Counted from the first letter of the stretch, positions 16,466 to 26,024 are shown. The stretch: 64,000 bases of DNA from Frigidibacter sp. (GCF_030695035.1 NZ_JAUYTT010000008.1:1-64000); one strand, 5' to 3'. Program-made: numbers and translations. Notes: generated from the letters alone by a model not told the origin.

Positions 16466-18292
16466 TCACTCCCAGCACGACACCAGCACTGTCATCTTCA
16501 GCGAGTGATCCGTCAGATCTTCCGCCGCCATCGCCCCTGTGCCGGTGCTCGGCGCCGGGCTGAAGCCGTTCGCGGCCAGCAGCGTCGCCAGCACGCCGCC
16601 GTTCAGCGCGAAGCTGACATCGGCGGGCAGCACCCTTCCATCGGTGTGCGCCCGCGGCAGCAGCATCCCCGTCACCGCGCCGCTGGCATCGACCACCGGG
16701 CCGCCGGCATCGCCGGGCAGCGCCGCCAGGGCCAGCCGCGCAAGGTCCGGCTCGCCGTTCAGGCCCTGCGTCTCGGCAAGGCTGCCGAAGGTCATCACCG
16801 GGGCCTGCAGCACGTCTGCATAGGCGAAGCCCGCCACCGCCACTTCGCTGCCCGCGCGCAAGGGGGCAGACCGGAACTCGGCGGTCGCCGGCGGCGCCAG
16901 CCGCTGCGCCGGCCGCAGCACCGCCACGCCCGAAGCCGCATCCACGAAGGCCACCGACGCCTCCGGCCCGCCATCCAGCGTGATCCGGCTGCAGCCCGCG
17001 ACCGCCTCGGCCGTCGTCACCACGGTGCCGCCCGCGTCGATATAGAAGCCCGACCGCGCCAGCATCGGCCGCCGCACCTCGAGCCCCGCCATCAGCGCAG
17101 CGCCGCTCTCGGTCGAGGGCACACCCAGCGAGGCATCCAGCGCCCGGTCGCCGATCCCGCGGAACGAGGTCTTCATCGCCTCCACCACCCGCGGCATCCG
17201 TTCGGCCTGCGCGGGTGTCCATGTCAGGATGAAGCCCTTGATCAGCCCGCCGCGCAGTTCGACCTGCGTGTAGGACTGCACCGAAGCGCTGACGCCCTCG
17301 ATGGTAAACCGGTCCCGCGACAGCGACCGCGGTCCCTCCAGCGGGATCGCCTCCAGCGTCTGCAGAAGGTCATAGAGCCCCGCCAGCGAGGAGGCATCGC
17401 CCTGCTGCGAGACCAGGATCACCTGCACGCCGGACCCGGCCTTTTCGGTGTAATGCACGAAAGGCGGCTCGTAGCGCGAGAACTCCACCAGCGCGGTCGG
17501 CATCGTGACCTCGATCCCGGCCTCGGCATCGGTGACACTCTCCAGCCCTAGCGCCGCCAGATCGGCGCGGTAGCCGTCCAGCAGTTCGGTGCGTTGGCGG
17601 CTGGTCAGCACGCCGGTCTCGTCATGCCCCGCCGCCGCCTGCCAGGCGGCCATGCTGGCGCGGGTGCCGGGGCCGAAGGCGCCGTCGATGGCGGCGGTGT
17701 AGAAGCCTTGCCATTGCAGCGCGGTCTGCAGCAGCTGCCGCTCTGCGCTGGTCAGTGCCGCCTCGCCGGCGCGGGCCTGTTGCAGCGTCTCCTCGGGCTC
17801 CGGCTCGGGCAGGACCGGCTCTGCAATCTCGGGCAGGGTGGTCTCAGGCAGGGTCGTCTCCGGCAACGTCTCCAGCACCACCGGTGGCGCGATGGCCTCC
17901 GGCGCGGCACCTTGCGAGATGCCCGATCCCGGGAACGTCTCAGCCCCCAGCATCGCGCCCACGGGCCAGAACTGCTGGCGGAAGCGGCTGGTATCGGCAA
18001 GGTAGCTGTCGGCCGGGATCATCCGCTCGCCGCGCAGCACCTCAAGCCGCCGTTCGGCTTCCGCTGGCGAGAAGGGGCCAAGCGCGATCGCGTACCAGCC
18101 GGTATCCATCGCAAAGCCGGCCACATCGGGGAACACGCCCGAATAGGCCCGCACCCGCTCTTCCGCCGCGCGCAGGCTCGGCTGCGCCTCGATCTGCACA
18201 TAGGCCTCTTGCGCCGACGCACTCTGCACCATTCCCAGCGAGGCGACCACCACCGTGACCGCCACGCAAACCCACACACCAGCACGTCTCAT
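16466..18292 (-). CDS. Secreted SPOR-like/PGBD protein with inactive trypsin-like domain
   Basis: A 608-residue envelope protein. A signal peptide (1-27, ending SASAQ) is followed by a SPOR-like region (about 40-95, WYAIALGPFSPAEAERRLEV), a linker rich in Leu-Pro-Glu-Thr, a peptidoglycan-binding-1 domain (about 175-235, GFYTAAIDGAFGPGTRASMA), an unassigned domain, and a C-terminal trypsin/HtrA-like fold (about 405-595). The protease triad is missing. GDSGGP reads GDAGGP with Ala529 for serine. The His position in VVTTAEAV is alanine (A430). The Asp position in AASGVAVL is glycine (G455). It should bind the cell wall but not cut peptides. The gene converges on trkH across the palindromic repeats and is divergent from glyQ. 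What it does instead of proteolysis is unknown. Confidence 0.8.
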   Translation of the reverse strand: MRRAGVWVCVAVTVVVASLGMVQSASAQEAYVQIEAQPSLRAAEERVRAYSGVFPDVAGFAMDTGWYAIALGPFSPAEAERRLEVLRGERMIPADSYLADTSRFRQQFWPVGAMLGAETFPGSGISQGAAPEAIAPPVVLETLPETTLPETTLPEIAEPVLPEPEPEETLQQARAGEAALTSAERQLLQTALQWQGFYTAAIDGAFGPGTRASMAAWQAAAGHDETGVLTSRQRTELLDGYRADLAALGLESVTDAEAGIEVTMPTALVEFSRYEPPFVHYTEKAGSGVQVILVSQQGDASSLAGLYDLLQTLEAIPLEGPRSLSRDRFTIEGVSASVQSYTQVELRGGLIKGFILTWTPAQAERMPRVVEAMKTSFRGIGDRALDASLGVPSTESGAALMAGLEVRRPMLARSGFYIDAGGTVVTTAEAVAGCSRITLDGGPEASVAFVDAASGVAVLRPAQRLAPPATAEFRSAPLRAGSEVAVAGFAYADVLQAPVMTFGSLAETQGLNGEPDLARLALAALPGDAGGPVVDASGAVTGMLLPRAHTDGRVLPADVSFALNGGVLATLLAANGFSPAPSTGTGAMAAEDLTDHSLKMTVLVSCWE

Positions 18293-18475
18293 TCAGCCTG
18301 CACCCCGCAGAAATTATTCCCCGAATCCCTGCCCGGAACGTAACAGAGAGGTCAAGGCCGCGAGTTCAATTTCCCGCGGGGCGCTGATTGACCGCCCCGC
18401 GCCTGTTGCCTATTGAGAACGCGCGCCTGCGCCGCACTGCCGCGCAGGCCCGACCCAGCCCGCCGGGAGACGACG

Positions 18476-19423
18476 ATGACAGATACGGCCCCCACCCAAA
18501 TGGCTCCTCGTTCCTTCCAGGAGATCATCCTGCGCCTGCAGACCTACTGGGCGGCCAAGGGCTGCGCCGTGCTGCAACCCTATGACATGGAGGTGGGGGC
18601 GGGCACCTTCCACCCGGCAACCACGCTGCGCGCGCTTGGGGCCCGGCCCTGGGCAGCGGCCTATGTCCAGCCCTCGCGCCGCCCGACCGACGGGCGCTAT
18701 GGCGAGAACCCGAACCGCCTGCAGCATTACTACCAGTTCCAGGTGCTCATCAAACCCTCGCCGCCCGACCTGCAGGAGCTGTACCTCGGCAGCCTCGCCG
18801 CCATCGGCATCGACCTTGCCCTGCATGACATCCGCTTTGTCGAGGATGACTGGGAAAGCCCGACCCTCGGCGCCTGGGGCCTTGGCTGGGAAGTCTGGTG
18901 CGACGGGATGGAGGTCAGCCAGTTCACGTATTTCCAGCAGGTCGGCGGGCATGACTGCCGCCCCGTCTCGGGCGAGCTGACCTATGGGCTGGAACGGCTG
19001 GCGATGTATGTGCTTGGCATCGATCACGTCATGGACATGCCTTACAACGACCCGCAGGCCCCCATCGCGCTGAAATACGGCGACGTGTTCCGGCAGACGG
19101 AACAGGAATACAGCCGCTGGAACTTCGATCAGGCCGATACCGCGATGCTGCTGAGCCATTTCGAGGATGCCGAGGCGGAGTGCGAGCGCATCCTTGCGGC
19201 GCCTCTGGAAGACAGCGCCGGGCGGGCCATCATCATGGCGCATCCGGCCTATGACCAGTGCATCAAGGCCAGCCACCTGTTCAACCTGCTCGATGCCCGG
19301 GGCGTGATTTCCGTCACCGAGCGCCAGGCCTATATCGGCCGCGTCCGGGCGCTGGCCAAGAAATGCGCCGACGCCTTCGTCACCACCGAAGCCGGCGGCG
19401 CAACCAGCGAGGTCGCGGCGTGA
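18476..19423 (+). CDS. glyQ: Glycine--tRNA ligase alpha subunit
   Basis: Catalytic alpha subunit of the heterotetrameric bacterial glycyl-tRNA synthetase, 315 residues. Family sequence is seen from [20 protein letters not shown] through [40 protein letters not shown] and then [14 protein letters not shown] to [10 protein letters not shown]. The ATG at 18476 is the one just before the conserved start; GGGAGA lies a few bases upstream. The stop overlaps the next gene's GTG start, and glyS follows, so the three form an operon. The gene is divergent from the pseudoprotease gene. Confidence 0.97.
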   Translation: MTDTAPTQMAPRSFQEIILRLQTYWAAKGCAVLQPYDMEVGAGTFHPATTLRALGARPWAAAYVQPSRRPTDGRYGENPNRLQHYYQFQVLIKPSPPDLQELYLGSLAAIGIDLALHDIRFVEDDWESPTLGAWGLGWEVWCDGMEVSQFTYFQQVGGHDCRPVSGELTYGLERLAMYVLGIDHVMDMPYNDPQAPIALKYGDVFRQTEQEYSRWNFDQADTAMLLSHFEDAEAECERILAAPLEDSAGRAIIMAHPAYDQCIKASHLFNLLDARGVISVTERQAYIGRVRALAKKCADAFVTTEAGGATSEVAA

Positions 19424-19896
19424 ATGGCAAGATTGTCGGGAGTTTCGTCGTGCTGACGGCATTGGGCGCGGGCGCGGTGCTCTACTACCTCCAAGTCTAT
19501 GGTTACTACCAGCCGATCCCGGCCACAGCGCCGGGGGCGGAGCTGCGGCTGACCTCGGTTTCCAGCGGCGAGCCCGAACCGATCCTGGCCGACAGCTTCG
19601 AGGGGATCGACGCCGACACCTCGCCCCTGCGCTATCGCGGTTGCTTCCACACGCCCATGAGCCTTGCGCTGCTGACGGAAACCTACCGCGTCTATGACAC
19701 GCCGACCCCGCTGATCGCGCCGGGTTGGTTCGAGTGTTTCGACGCGAACCGGATCGGCGAGGCGCTGGAAACCGGCGAGGCGGTGGCGTTCCTGTCCGAA
19801 GAAAACATCCGTCCGGGCGTGGACCGGGTCGTGGCGATCTTCCCCGATGGCCGCGCCTATGCCTGGAACCAGATCAACGAGACCTTGGAAAAGTAA
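19420..19896 (+). CDS. Small membrane-anchored protein between glyQ and glyS (DUF6446-like)
   Basis: A 158-residue product read from a GTG start (19420) that overlaps the glyQ stop (GTGA). It begins [20 protein letters not shown], one membrane segment (about 5-25), and then a soluble periplasmic-looking domain with two cysteines ([23 protein letters not shown]). A protein of this kind commonly sits between glyQ and glyS in Rhodobacterales; I believe it is the family called DUF6446, from memory. Translation is coupled to glyQ and its stop is one base before the glyS start. There is no known link to tRNA charging; the placement may reflect only conserved order. Confidence 0.8.
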   Translation: MNGKIVGSFVVLTALGAGAVLYYLQVYGYYQPIPATAPGAELRLTSVSSGEPEPILADSFEGIDADTSPLRYRGCFHTPMSLALLTETYRVYDTPTPLIAPGWFECFDANRIGEALETGEAVAFLSEENIRPGVDRVVAIFPDGRAYAWNQINETLEK

Positions 19897-19897
19897 C

Positions 19898-22189
19898 ATG
19901 CCAGACCTTCTGATCGAACTTTTCTCCGAGGAAATTCCGGCGCGGATGCAGGCTAAGGCCCGCGACGACCTGAAGAAACTTGTGACCGATGGCCTGGTTG
20001 AGGCCGGGCTGACCTATGCCGGGGCCGCCGCGTTCTCGACGCCGCGGCGGCTGGCGCTGACGGTGCAGGGGTTGACGGCCGAAAGCCCGCTGCTGCGTGA
20101 GGAACGCAAGGGCCCGAAGGCGGATGCGCCCGAAGCGGCGCTGGAGGGCTTCCTGCGCTCCACCGGGCTCACGAAGGACCAGCTGCAGCTGCGCGACGAC
20201 AAGAAGGGCCAGGTCTGGTTCGCTGTGGTGGAGAAACCGGGCCGCAAGGCCGCCGAGATCGTGGCCGAGGTGCTGGAAGGTGCGATCCGCAGCTTTCCTT
20301 GGCCGAAATCAATGCGTTGGGGCGAGGGCAGCTTGCGTTGGGTGCGCCCGCTGCACGGGATCCTCTGCATCCTGACCGATGAGGCGGGGGCGGAGGTGGT
20401 TCCGCTGACCGTGGACGGGATCGTGGCAGGGAACACGACGCAGGGGCACCGCTTCATGGCGCCGGCGCGGTTTTCTGTAACGAATTTCGAGGATTACGCG
20501 GCGAAGTTAAAGCGCGCCTTCGTGGTGCTGGACCAGTCCGAACGCGAGGCGCATATCTGGGCCGACGCGACCAGCGGTGCCTTTGCTGCCGGGCTGGAAG
20601 TGGTCGAGGACCGCGCGCTGCTGGCCGAGATCGCCGGGCTGGTGGAATGGCCGGTGGTGCTGATGGGCCAGATTGGTGAGGAATTTCTGGGGCTTCCGCC
20701 CGAGGTGCTGCAAACCTCGATGAAGGAACACCAGAAATTCTTCTCGGTCCGCAACCCAAAGTCGGGCCGGATCGAGCGGTTCGTGACGGTGGCGAACCGC
20801 GAGACGGCGGATGACGGGGCGACGATCCTGCACGGGAACGGCAAGGTTCTGCGCGCCAGGCTGAGTGACGCAAAGTTCTTTTGGGAGAATGACTTGCGGG
20901 CCGTTCTTCACAAAGGACTCGAAGGTATGGCCGCGGGCCTTGCCAATGTGACCTTCCACAACAAACTCGGGTCGCAGGCCGACCGCATTGCCCGCATCGA
21001 AGCACTGGCGCGCGAGATCGCGCCGCTGGTTGGTGCCTCGCCCGATCTTGCCGCCGAAGCGGCGCGGGTGGCGAAGGCCGACCTGCAATCGGCGATGGTG
21101 GGGGAGTTCCCCGAGCTTCAGGGGCTGATGGGCAGCTACTACGCCCGCGCCGCGGGGCTGCCGGAGGAGGTCGCGCTGGCCTGCAAGGCGCATTACCAGC
21201 CGCTGGGGCCGTCCGACGCGGTGCCGAGCGACCCGGTTTCGGTGGCGGTGGCGCTGGCCGACAAGCTCGATACGCTGACCGGCTTCTGGGCGATCGACGA
21301 GAAGCCGACCGGGAGCAAGGACCCCTACGCGCTGCGCCGGGCGGCCTTGGGGGTGATCCGGTTGGTGCTTGGAAGCAGCAGAAAAATCCCGCTGAGGGCC
21401 CAACTTGAAGCGGCAATAGTAAACCTAGCGGAAATGCGGGCTCGCGGGCTCTCTGCATTTTATCAGGCTGGAAACCCAAATAATCCAGCGGACTCGGTTT
21501 TCTTGAGCTTCTACAGCACCCAAGATGGCGAGTTTTCCGGCAGAGCGTTCGTTCGGGAGACCCTAGAGGGTGGCCTGTTTCACCTTTCTAGAGCTCAGTA
21601 CCGCATTGCAGAGTATCCTGACGAAGCTGACCTTACCTCTACGGCGAAGTTGGAAACACTTGTCGAAGACCTCCTCGCCTTCTTCCACGACCGCCTCAAG
21701 GTCTTCCTCCGTGACCAAGGCATCCGCCATGACATCATCGACGCCTGCCTCGCCATGCCCGGCAATGATGACCTGACGCTGCTGGTCAAGCGGGCCGAGG
21801 CGCTGGCGGCCTTCCTCAAGACCGAGGATGGCGCCAACCTGCTGCAGGGCTTCAAGCGGGCGGCGAATATCCTTGCGCAGGCCGAGGCCAAGGACGGGGT
21901 GGAGTATTCGTTCGGGGCCGAGGTGAAGTTCGCCGAGGCCGATGAGGAACGCGCGCTGTTCGCGGCGCTCGACGGGGCCGAGGCGGTGATCGCCCCGGCG
22001 ATGAAGGCCGAGGATTTCGGCGCGGCGATGGCGGCGATGGCGGGGTTGCGCGCCCCCATTGATGCCTTCTTCACCGCGGTGCAGGTCAATTCCGAGAATG
22101 CTGTGGTGCGGCGTAACCGGCTGAACCTGCTGAGCCGGATCCGCGCCATCTGCCTTTCGGTCGCGGACCTGAACAAGATCGAAGGCTAG
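19898..22189 (+). CDS. glyS: Glycine--tRNA ligase beta subunit
   Basis: Beta subunit that recognises tRNA-Gly, 763 residues. It starts MPDLLIELFSEEIPARMQAK, and has FPWPKSMRWGEGSLRWVRPL and then GHRFMAPARF, MKEHQKFFSVRNP and YALRRAALGVIRL typical of GlyS. The last third holds the DALR/anticodon-binding part (LLAFFHDRLKVFLRDQGIRH, then DDLTLLVKRAEAL). Residues about 493-586 (bases 21376-21655) have visibly lower GC and unusual codons (ATA, GTA, CTA). They contain sequence I do not recognise from other GlyS proteins. The reading frame is intact across the segment, so the protein is probably functional with a variable insert. Confidence 0.95.
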   Translation: MPDLLIELFSEEIPARMQAKARDDLKKLVTDGLVEAGLTYAGAAAFSTPRRLALTVQGLTAESPLLREERKGPKADAPEAALEGFLRSTGLTKDQLQLRDDKKGQVWFAVVEKPGRKAAEIVAEVLEGAIRSFPWPKSMRWGEGSLRWVRPLHGILCILTDEAGAEVVPLTVDGIVAGNTTQGHRFMAPARFSVTNFEDYAAKLKRAFVVLDQSEREAHIWADATSGAFAAGLEVVEDRALLAEIAGLVEWPVVLMGQIGEEFLGLPPEVLQTSMKEHQKFFSVRNPKSGRIERFVTVANRETADDGATILHGNGKVLRARLSDAKFFWENDLRAVLHKGLEGMAAGLANVTFHNKLGSQADRIARIEALAREIAPLVGASPDLAAEAARVAKADLQSAMVGEFPELQGLMGSYYARAAGLPEEVALACKAHYQPLGPSDAVPSDPVSVAVALADKLDTLTGFWAIDEKPTGSKDPYALRRAALGVIRLVLGSSRKIPLRAQLEAAIVNLAEMRARGLSAFYQAGNPNNPADSVFLSFYSTQDGEFSGRAFVRETLEGGLFHLSRAQYRIAEYPDEADLTSTAKLETLVEDLLAFFHDRLKVFLRDQGIRHDIIDACLAMPGNDDLTLLVKRAEALAAFLKTEDGANLLQGFKRAANILAQAEAKDGVEYSFGAEVKFAEADEERALFAALDGAEAVIAPAMKAEDFGAAMAAMAGLRAPIDAFFTAVQVNSENAVVRRNRLNLLSRIRAICLSVADLNKIEG

Positions 22190-22208
22190 GGGCAAAGCGC
22201 CGATCCGG

Positions 22209-22249
22209 CGATTTTCCTGCGAAACGGCTGATATATCGCAGGAAAATCG
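22209..22249. repeat. 14-base perfect inverted repeat between glyS and the PPDK-like gene
   Basis: CGATTTTCCTGCGA (22209-22222) and TCGCAGGAAAATCG (22236-22249) are separated by 13 bases. It lies 20 bases after the glyS stop. No T-run follows, so it may be an operator or a stabilising stem rather than a classical terminator. Confidence 0.75.
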
Positions 22250-22364
22250 TGCAGACGTTGCGTAACTGCCATGTTTGGCGGCAACAGGCGGCTGGATTAG
22301 CCCTTTGGCCCACTTGCGGAGAATCGGAAGCGGCGTATGCTGCGGCCAACAGGAGTTCGCCGCA

Positions 22365-24935
22365 GTGCAGAAACACGCCGATTTCGCAGAGTTCACGCTG
22401 ATCGAGCCTTCGGCCGATGTCAGCACCGCGCGGCATGGCTGGCGGGCGAAATGCCTGCAGCGGCTGATCCGGCTCGACCTGCCGGTGCCGCCGACGGTGG
22501 CGCTGCCCTGCGACAGCGTGCGCGCGATTGCCGCGGGGCAGATGCCGGACACCGCGAAGCTGATGGCGCTGTTCGGCTCTGCCTCGCTGGTGTCGATCCG
22601 GCCCTCGCCCGAGAACCCGGCCTGGGGCGGGCCGGGGACGGTGCTGAACGTCGGCATGAACGCCGAGCGCCATGCCGCGCTGACGGAAACGCATGGGGCC
22701 GAGGCGGCGGATGCGCTGTATCTGCGCTTCGTGCAGGCCTTTGCGCTGCATGTGGCGCGGCTGGACCCTGACATGTTCTCCGCCCCGCCTGCGGCCGGCG
22801 CGCTGAAGGCGGCTCTGGCGGCCTATGAGGCGGAGACGGACGAGCCCTTCCCGCAGGACCCCGCAAGGCAACTGGCCGAGGTGCTGCGCAGCATGGCCCG
22901 CGCCTGGGAAGGCACCACTGCGCGGCTGCTGCGCGCCGCCAAGGGCGCGCCGACGGAAGCCGCGCTTGGGCTTGTGGTGCAGGGCATGGTGCAGGCCATC
23001 GGGCCGGGGCTGTCGGGGTCTGGCACCATCCAGTTCGTCGATGGCGTGACCGGCGCGCCGCAGATCACCGGGCGCTTTCGCGGGCAGGAGCAGGGACCGC
23101 GGGCGGATGGCGGCGTGTCCGAGGAGACGCTGTATCTGGTCGCCGACCCGCGCGGCCCGGCGCTGGAGGATGTAGCGCCCGAGCTGTTTGCGGAACTGCT
23201 GCGCCACGGCCGCGCCTGCCGTGAGCGGCTGCGCGAGGAGATGCAGATCGAGTTTGCCATCGAGAATGGCGCGGTGAAGGTGATCGACGCGCTGAGGGTA
23301 CAGCGGTCCTCGCGCGCCGCGGTGCGGATCGCGGTGGCGATGGCCAATGACGGGATCATCAGCCGCGAGGATGCGCTGCTGCGGGTGGAGCCGCGGGCGC
23401 TGTCGGATCTTCTGCACTTCCAGGTCGATCCGCGGGTGCCGCGCGACCGCGTGGGCCGCGGCATTGCCGCCAGCCCCGGCGCGGCCACCGGCAGGATCGT
23501 GTTTACGGCTGCGGCCGCGCAGGCCAGTGCCGCGCGGGACGAGCCCTGTATCCTGGTGCGGCGCGAGACGGCGCCCGAGGACATTCGCGGGATGCATGCG
23601 TCGGTCGCGGTGCTGACGGAGCGGGGCGGGATGACCAGCCATGCGGCGGTGATCGCCCGCGGGCTGGGGCTGCCGGCCATCGTCGGCGCCTCGGACATCC
23701 GGCTGAACGGGCGGGAGCGGACGCTGACCGCCGCGGATGGCAGGGTATTCCGCGAGGGCGACACGCTGACGGTGGATGGCACCACCGGCGAGGTGCTGGC
23801 GGGCAGCCCGGCGATGCTGGAACCCGCGCTCGATGACGGGTTCCGCACGCTGCTGCGATGGGCCGACAATGTGCGCGACATCGGCATCCGCGCCAATGCC
23901 GACACGCCCGACGATGCCCGCACCGCGCGGATGTTCGAGGCGGAGGGGATCGGGCTTTGCCGCACCGAGCACATGTTCTTTGACGAAGACCGCCTGACGG
24001 TGATGCGCGAGATGATCTTTGCCGATACCGGCGAGGACCGGCGGGTGGCGCTGGAACGGCTGCTGCCGATGCAGCGCGCGGATTTCATTGCGCTGTTCGA
24101 CATCATGGCCGGGCTGCCGGTCTGCATCCGCCTGTTCGACCCGCCCTTGCACGAGTTCCTGCCGCATGACCGCGAGGGGATGCGCGAGCTGGCCGAGGCG
24201 CTGGACCGGCCGCTGTCGGAAGTGACGCGGCGGGTCGAGGCGCTGACCGAGTTCAACCCGATGCTGGGGATGCGGGGGGTGCGGCTGGGGATCACCGTGC
24301 CCGAGATCTACGACATGCAGACCCGCGCGATCTTTGAGGCGACGGTGGAGGCAAGCCGGCGCGGGGCGGCGGTGGTGCCGGAAATCATGATCCCGCTGGT
24401 GTCGGCCAAGCGCGAGGTCGAGATCGTGAAGACCCGCACCGATGCGGTGGCGGCGGCGGTTCGGAATGAGACCGGAGCGGATTTCGACTACCGGCTGGGG
24501 GTGATGGTGGAAACGCCGCGGGCGGCGCTGCGCGCGGGGGAAATCGCGCAGCACTCGGCGTTTTTGTCCTTCGGCACGAATGACCTGACGCAGATGACCT
24601 ATGGCCTGTCGCGCGACGATGCGGGGCGGTTCATGGGATCCTATGTCAGCCAGGGGGTCTACCGCGAGGATCCGTTCCACATGCTCGATGAGGACGGGGT
24701 GGGGGAGCTGCTGCTGATCGGCGCCAAGCGGGGGCGCGAGACGCGGCCCGATCTGACCGTGTCGATCTGCGGCGAGCATGGCGGCAATCCCGAATCGATT
24801 TCCTTCTGCCGGGCGGCGGGATTCGACTATGTTTCGTGCTCGCCTTATCGCGTTCCGGTTGCGCGGCTGGCGGCGGCGCATTTTGCGCTGCTGGATCGGG
24901 CCAGACCGCAGAATACCGCTGGAAATCGCCGCTAG
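22365..24935 (+). CDS. Pyruvate phosphate dikinase-like PEP-utilising enzyme
   Basis: An 856-residue cytosolic protein. The central phospho-histidine domain (ERGGMTSHAAVIARGLGLPA) and the C-terminal TIM barrel (GLCRTEHMFFDEDRL, MLGMRGVRLGITVPEIY, FGTNDLTQMTYGLSRDD, SICGEHGG) are those of PPDK. The N-terminal ATP-grasp part is aberrant. The GGKGANL glycine loop is not seen, TRDP is replaced (QFVDGVTG), and the usual QTR end reads DALR. True ATP:pyruvate dikinase activity is therefore doubtful; PEP/pyruvate phosphotransfer may remain. GTG at 22365 is chosen because AGGAG stands nine bases upstream and no good ATG is near. It follows glyS by 175 bases with the inverted repeat between. Confidence 0.85.
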   Translation: MQKHADFAEFTLIEPSADVSTARHGWRAKCLQRLIRLDLPVPPTVALPCDSVRAIAAGQMPDTAKLMALFGSASLVSIRPSPENPAWGGPGTVLNVGMNAERHAALTETHGAEAADALYLRFVQAFALHVARLDPDMFSAPPAAGALKAALAAYEAETDEPFPQDPARQLAEVLRSMARAWEGTTARLLRAAKGAPTEAALGLVVQGMVQAIGPGLSGSGTIQFVDGVTGAPQITGRFRGQEQGPRADGGVSEETLYLVADPRGPALEDVAPELFAELLRHGRACRERLREEMQIEFAIENGAVKVIDALRVQRSSRAAVRIAVAMANDGIISREDALLRVEPRALSDLLHFQVDPRVPRDRVGRGIAASPGAATGRIVFTAAAAQASAARDEPCILVRRETAPEDIRGMHASVAVLTERGGMTSHAAVIARGLGLPAIVGASDIRLNGRERTLTAADGRVFREGDTLTVDGTTGEVLAGSPAMLEPALDDGFRTLLRWADNVRDIGIRANADTPDDARTARMFEAEGIGLCRTEHMFFDEDRLTVMREMIFADTGEDRRVALERLLPMQRADFIALFDIMAGLPVCIRLFDPPLHEFLPHDREGMRELAEALDRPLSEVTRRVEALTEFNPMLGMRGVRLGITVPEIYDMQTRAIFEATVEASRRGAAVVPEIMIPLVSAKREVEIVKTRTDAVAAAVRNETGADFDYRLGVMVETPRAALRAGEIAQHSAFLSFGTNDLTQMTYGLSRDDAGRFMGSYVSQGVYREDPFHMLDEDGVGELLLIGAKRGRETRPDLTVSICGEHGGNPESISFCRAAGFDYVSCSPYRVPVARLAAAHFALLDRARPQNTAGNRR

Positions 24936-24992
24936 GACCGCTATCCCTAGTGCGGCAGGGGCCTGATTCGGATCGGGCGCGCAGAGGCTGAA

Positions 24993-25012
24993 AAACCGCT
25001 TGTCGGCGGTTT
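24993..25012 (+). terminator. Probable terminator after the PPDK-like gene
   Basis: AAACCGC, loop TTGTCG, GCGGTTT, followed within eight bases by CATTTTT. It lies about 60 bases after the stop codon. Confidence 0.5.
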
Positions 25013-25120
25013 ATCGCCCATTTTTCTCGTTCGCGTGGACCAAAACCGGTTTTTCGGCTATGTCCCCGATGCTGTGGCCTTCGCGGCCGCAGCATTTTGG
25101 CAATACCAGGAACCCATTTG

Positions 25121-25927
25121 ATGAATGTGCTGAAGACCTGGGCGGGGGCCTCGGCCCTGACTATCGCCCTCTCCAGCGGCCTTTCGGCCGAAGTCAGTGT
25201 GAGCCAGTCGAACGACCCGACCGCCCCTATCGATGCCCGCCTTGTCCAGCTTCTGGGCCAGGAACGCGCCGGCCTTGCCCTGGTTGAGGGTTCGAGGCTG
25301 GCCGGTCTGGTCGCAGAGCCGCAGAAGACGGCCAAACGCCCGCTCTTCGCCGCCGCCGCCTCCACCAATGCGCCGACCCGCGCCGCCGCGCGCAATGCTG
25401 CGACGGGCGCGCCGCGCGTGACCGATCCGATGTGGCTGGCCGCGCAGCCAGCCCCTAAGGGCGACCAGCAGTTCCGCTGCCTCGCCACCGCGCTTTATTT
25501 CGAGGCGCGCGGCGAGAGCCTGCACGGGCAGGCCGCCGTCGCCGAAGTGATCCTGAACCGGGTCGAAACCTCTGCCTATCCGAACAGCATCTGCGGTGTG
25601 GTCAATCAGGCCGGCAATGGCGGCTGCCAGTTCTCCTTTGTCTGCGACGGCAAGCCCGAGACCATCGGCGACCGCCGCGCCTGGGACGTGGCCGGGCGGA
25701 TCGCACGGGCGATGCTGGATGGCGCGCCGCGCGAGCTGACGCAGGGGGCCACCCATTTCCACACCCCCGCCGTGAACCCGAAATGGGCGCGCAGCTTTAC
25801 CCGCACCGCCAAGATCGGCTCGCACATCTTCTATCGCCAGCCGCTGCGGGTGGCCTCCGCTGCGCCGACACAGATTGCGACGGCCTCGGCGCCGCTGCGC
25901 CAAAGCGCCCGTACCAAGCAGGACTGA
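25121..25927 (+). CDS. Cell wall hydrolase, SleB family
   Basis: A 268-residue exported protein. The N-terminal MNVLKTWAGASALTIALSSG is a signal peptide ending near SAE. After a low-complexity Ala/Thr region (about 80-105) comes the Hydrolase_2/SleB catalytic domain: FRCLATALYFEARGESLHGQ, with the likely catalytic glutamate in FEARGE, then AVAEVILNRVETSAYPNSIC, QFSFVCDGKPE, GATHFHTPAVNPKW and KIGSHIFYRQ. Members are peptidoglycan hydrolases (lytic transglycosylase-like), first known from Bacillus spore germination but common in alphaproteobacteria as envelope enzymes. ATG 25121 is favoured over an in-frame TTG at 25097 because AGGAA precedes it. Confidence 0.9.
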   Translation: MNVLKTWAGASALTIALSSGLSAEVSVSQSNDPTAPIDARLVQLLGQERAGLALVEGSRLAGLVAEPQKTAKRPLFAAAASTNAPTRAAARNAATGAPRVTDPMWLAAQPAPKGDQQFRCLATALYFEARGESLHGQAAVAEVILNRVETSAYPNSICGVVNQAGNGGCQFSFVCDGKPETIGDRRAWDVAGRIARAMLDGAPRELTQGATHFHTPAVNPKWARSFTRTAKIGSHIFYRQPLRVASAAPTQIATASAPLRQSARTKQD

Positions 25928-26024
25928 TCCCGGGGTCGCTGCTGGCCGCCGGGTGACGCCTTCGGGCTTTCGCCTGCCGGCCGCGGCGCTATGATCCCGG
26001 CCGAACCTGACCGAGGGCCCCGAC

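Noticed and set aside
22086-24881. Very long open frame (931 codons) on the minus strand
   Set aside because: It is fully antisense to the PPDK-like gene; its translation is rich in Arg, His, Pro and Gln with no domain, a by-product of high GC.
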